From CAWUIO01 sp963922455 (GTDB taxonomy: Bacteria; Bacteroidota; Bacteroidia; Cytophagales; Microscillaceae), in contig CAWUIO010000062.1 in assembly GCA_963922455.1 (NCBI GenBank), positions 1 to 40,633 of the forward strand: 40,633 bases of DNA, in the 5' to 3' direction. The first letter of the stretch is position 1; the number at the start of each line of letters is the position of its first letter. Shown in pieces: positions 40,429 to 40,633 of the stretch. A program made the translations under genes and the position numbers. The notes beneath the pieces are model-generated. The model worked only from the letters and a program-made list of their open reading frames with translations. It did not search any database and was not told the DNA's origin.

Positions 40429-40618
40429 AACCCGGAATATGGCCTATTTCCGGAGAAGCATCAGTCAAATGTCCCTGATGTCTCCGGAGCAAACCTTTGA
40501 ATGGTTGAAGCGCGCTACCTATGCGCTTGGCCATAAAATTGAACTAGCATTTCGTTATACCCTCTTGATGTACTAGAGTTAACGTGAGTTAAAGGGTTTA
40601 ATCTTAGCAAAATACAAT
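40429..40618 (+). pseudogene. Decayed siaC copy 2 (truncated and frameshifted)
   Basis: Directly after the siaC stop, one frame reads NPEYG (compare NAENG). A neighbouring frame gives PISGEA (compare NISGES), and a third frame gives TFEWLKRATYALGHKIELAFRY (split here as FEWLKR and KIELAFRY; compare FEWLKR and KIELNFRM). Stops at 40574 and 40580 follow, and weak similarity (RELKGLILAKY) continues to the window edge. The first 17 codons are missing and at least one frameshift is present. Confidence 0.75.
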
Positions 40619-40633
40619 CTCAGCTTCTTGCAA

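Noticed and set aside
1..40633. tRNA, rRNA, prophage or complete insertion sequence
   Set aside because: I looked through the intergenic spaces and found no cloverleaf, rRNA-like block, phage structural gene or transposase.

Overview
This window looks like a chromosomal segment of a member of the Bacteroidota, probably Cytophagales- or Saprospiria-like. The evidence is the rpmG - DUF4295 - ftsY cluster, a large secreted protein with a type IX secretion (T9SS) C-terminal domain, many small lipoproteins, a LytS/LytTR two-component pair and a SiaB/SiaC switch. Genes run on both strands. No rRNA, tRNA, CRISPR array, prophage or transposase gene was found.

Layout. 1-1640: minus-strand ribosomal L33 / DUF4295 / FtsY cluster. 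2042-6669: RND efflux adaptor and pump, then a deoxyribonucleotidase. 6860-8412: a VOC-fold protein and a small secreted protein. 8505-12434: a 1309-residue VWA/T9SS protein. 12963-14616: arginine decarboxylase and a tiny lipoprotein. 14651-19837 (minus): secA, a SPOR lipoprotein, gmhA and gmhB, linking protein export with heptose synthesis for LPS. 20007-24799: an McrBC-type restriction system whose two subunits are separated by about 2.2 kb holding a repeat element, a small minus-strand gene and two related lipoproteins. 25191-28457: omega-amidase-like nitrilase, YdcF-like membrane protein, HsdR_N-like nuclease-fold protein and an MpaB/DUF2236 oxygenase. 28868-30702: histidine kinase and LytTR regulator. 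31154-34362: DUF819 membrane protein, a secreted lipocalin-like protein and the Kdo transferase WaaA. 34766-36754 (minus): an unknown two-gene operon and an XRE regulator. 37036-end: rsgA, a helix-hairpin-helix protein, siaB, and siaC flanked by two decayed siaC copies.

The most unusual content lies between genes. Eight copies of a 127-131 bp GC-rich repeat occur in intergenic spaces (starting at 51, 1785, 6680, 12565, 21290, 24938, 32914 and 34376). They share conserved blocks and can fold with a terminal stem, an internal hairpin, and a 7-bp stem enclosing a loop of 34 or 35 nt. The loop length is nearly constant but its sequence is different in every copy, while the closing stem changes by paired substitutions. 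Orientation alternates strictly along the window. This pattern suggests a structured RNA or DNA element with a locus-specific cargo or guide-like segment. I do not recognise it as a named family.

Other notable items are a 162-bp perfectly centred hairpin mini-element inserted between a gene and its terminator, a VWA protein with apparently degraded metal-binding motifs, a GmhB lacking its zinc cysteines, and the decaying siaC tandem array.
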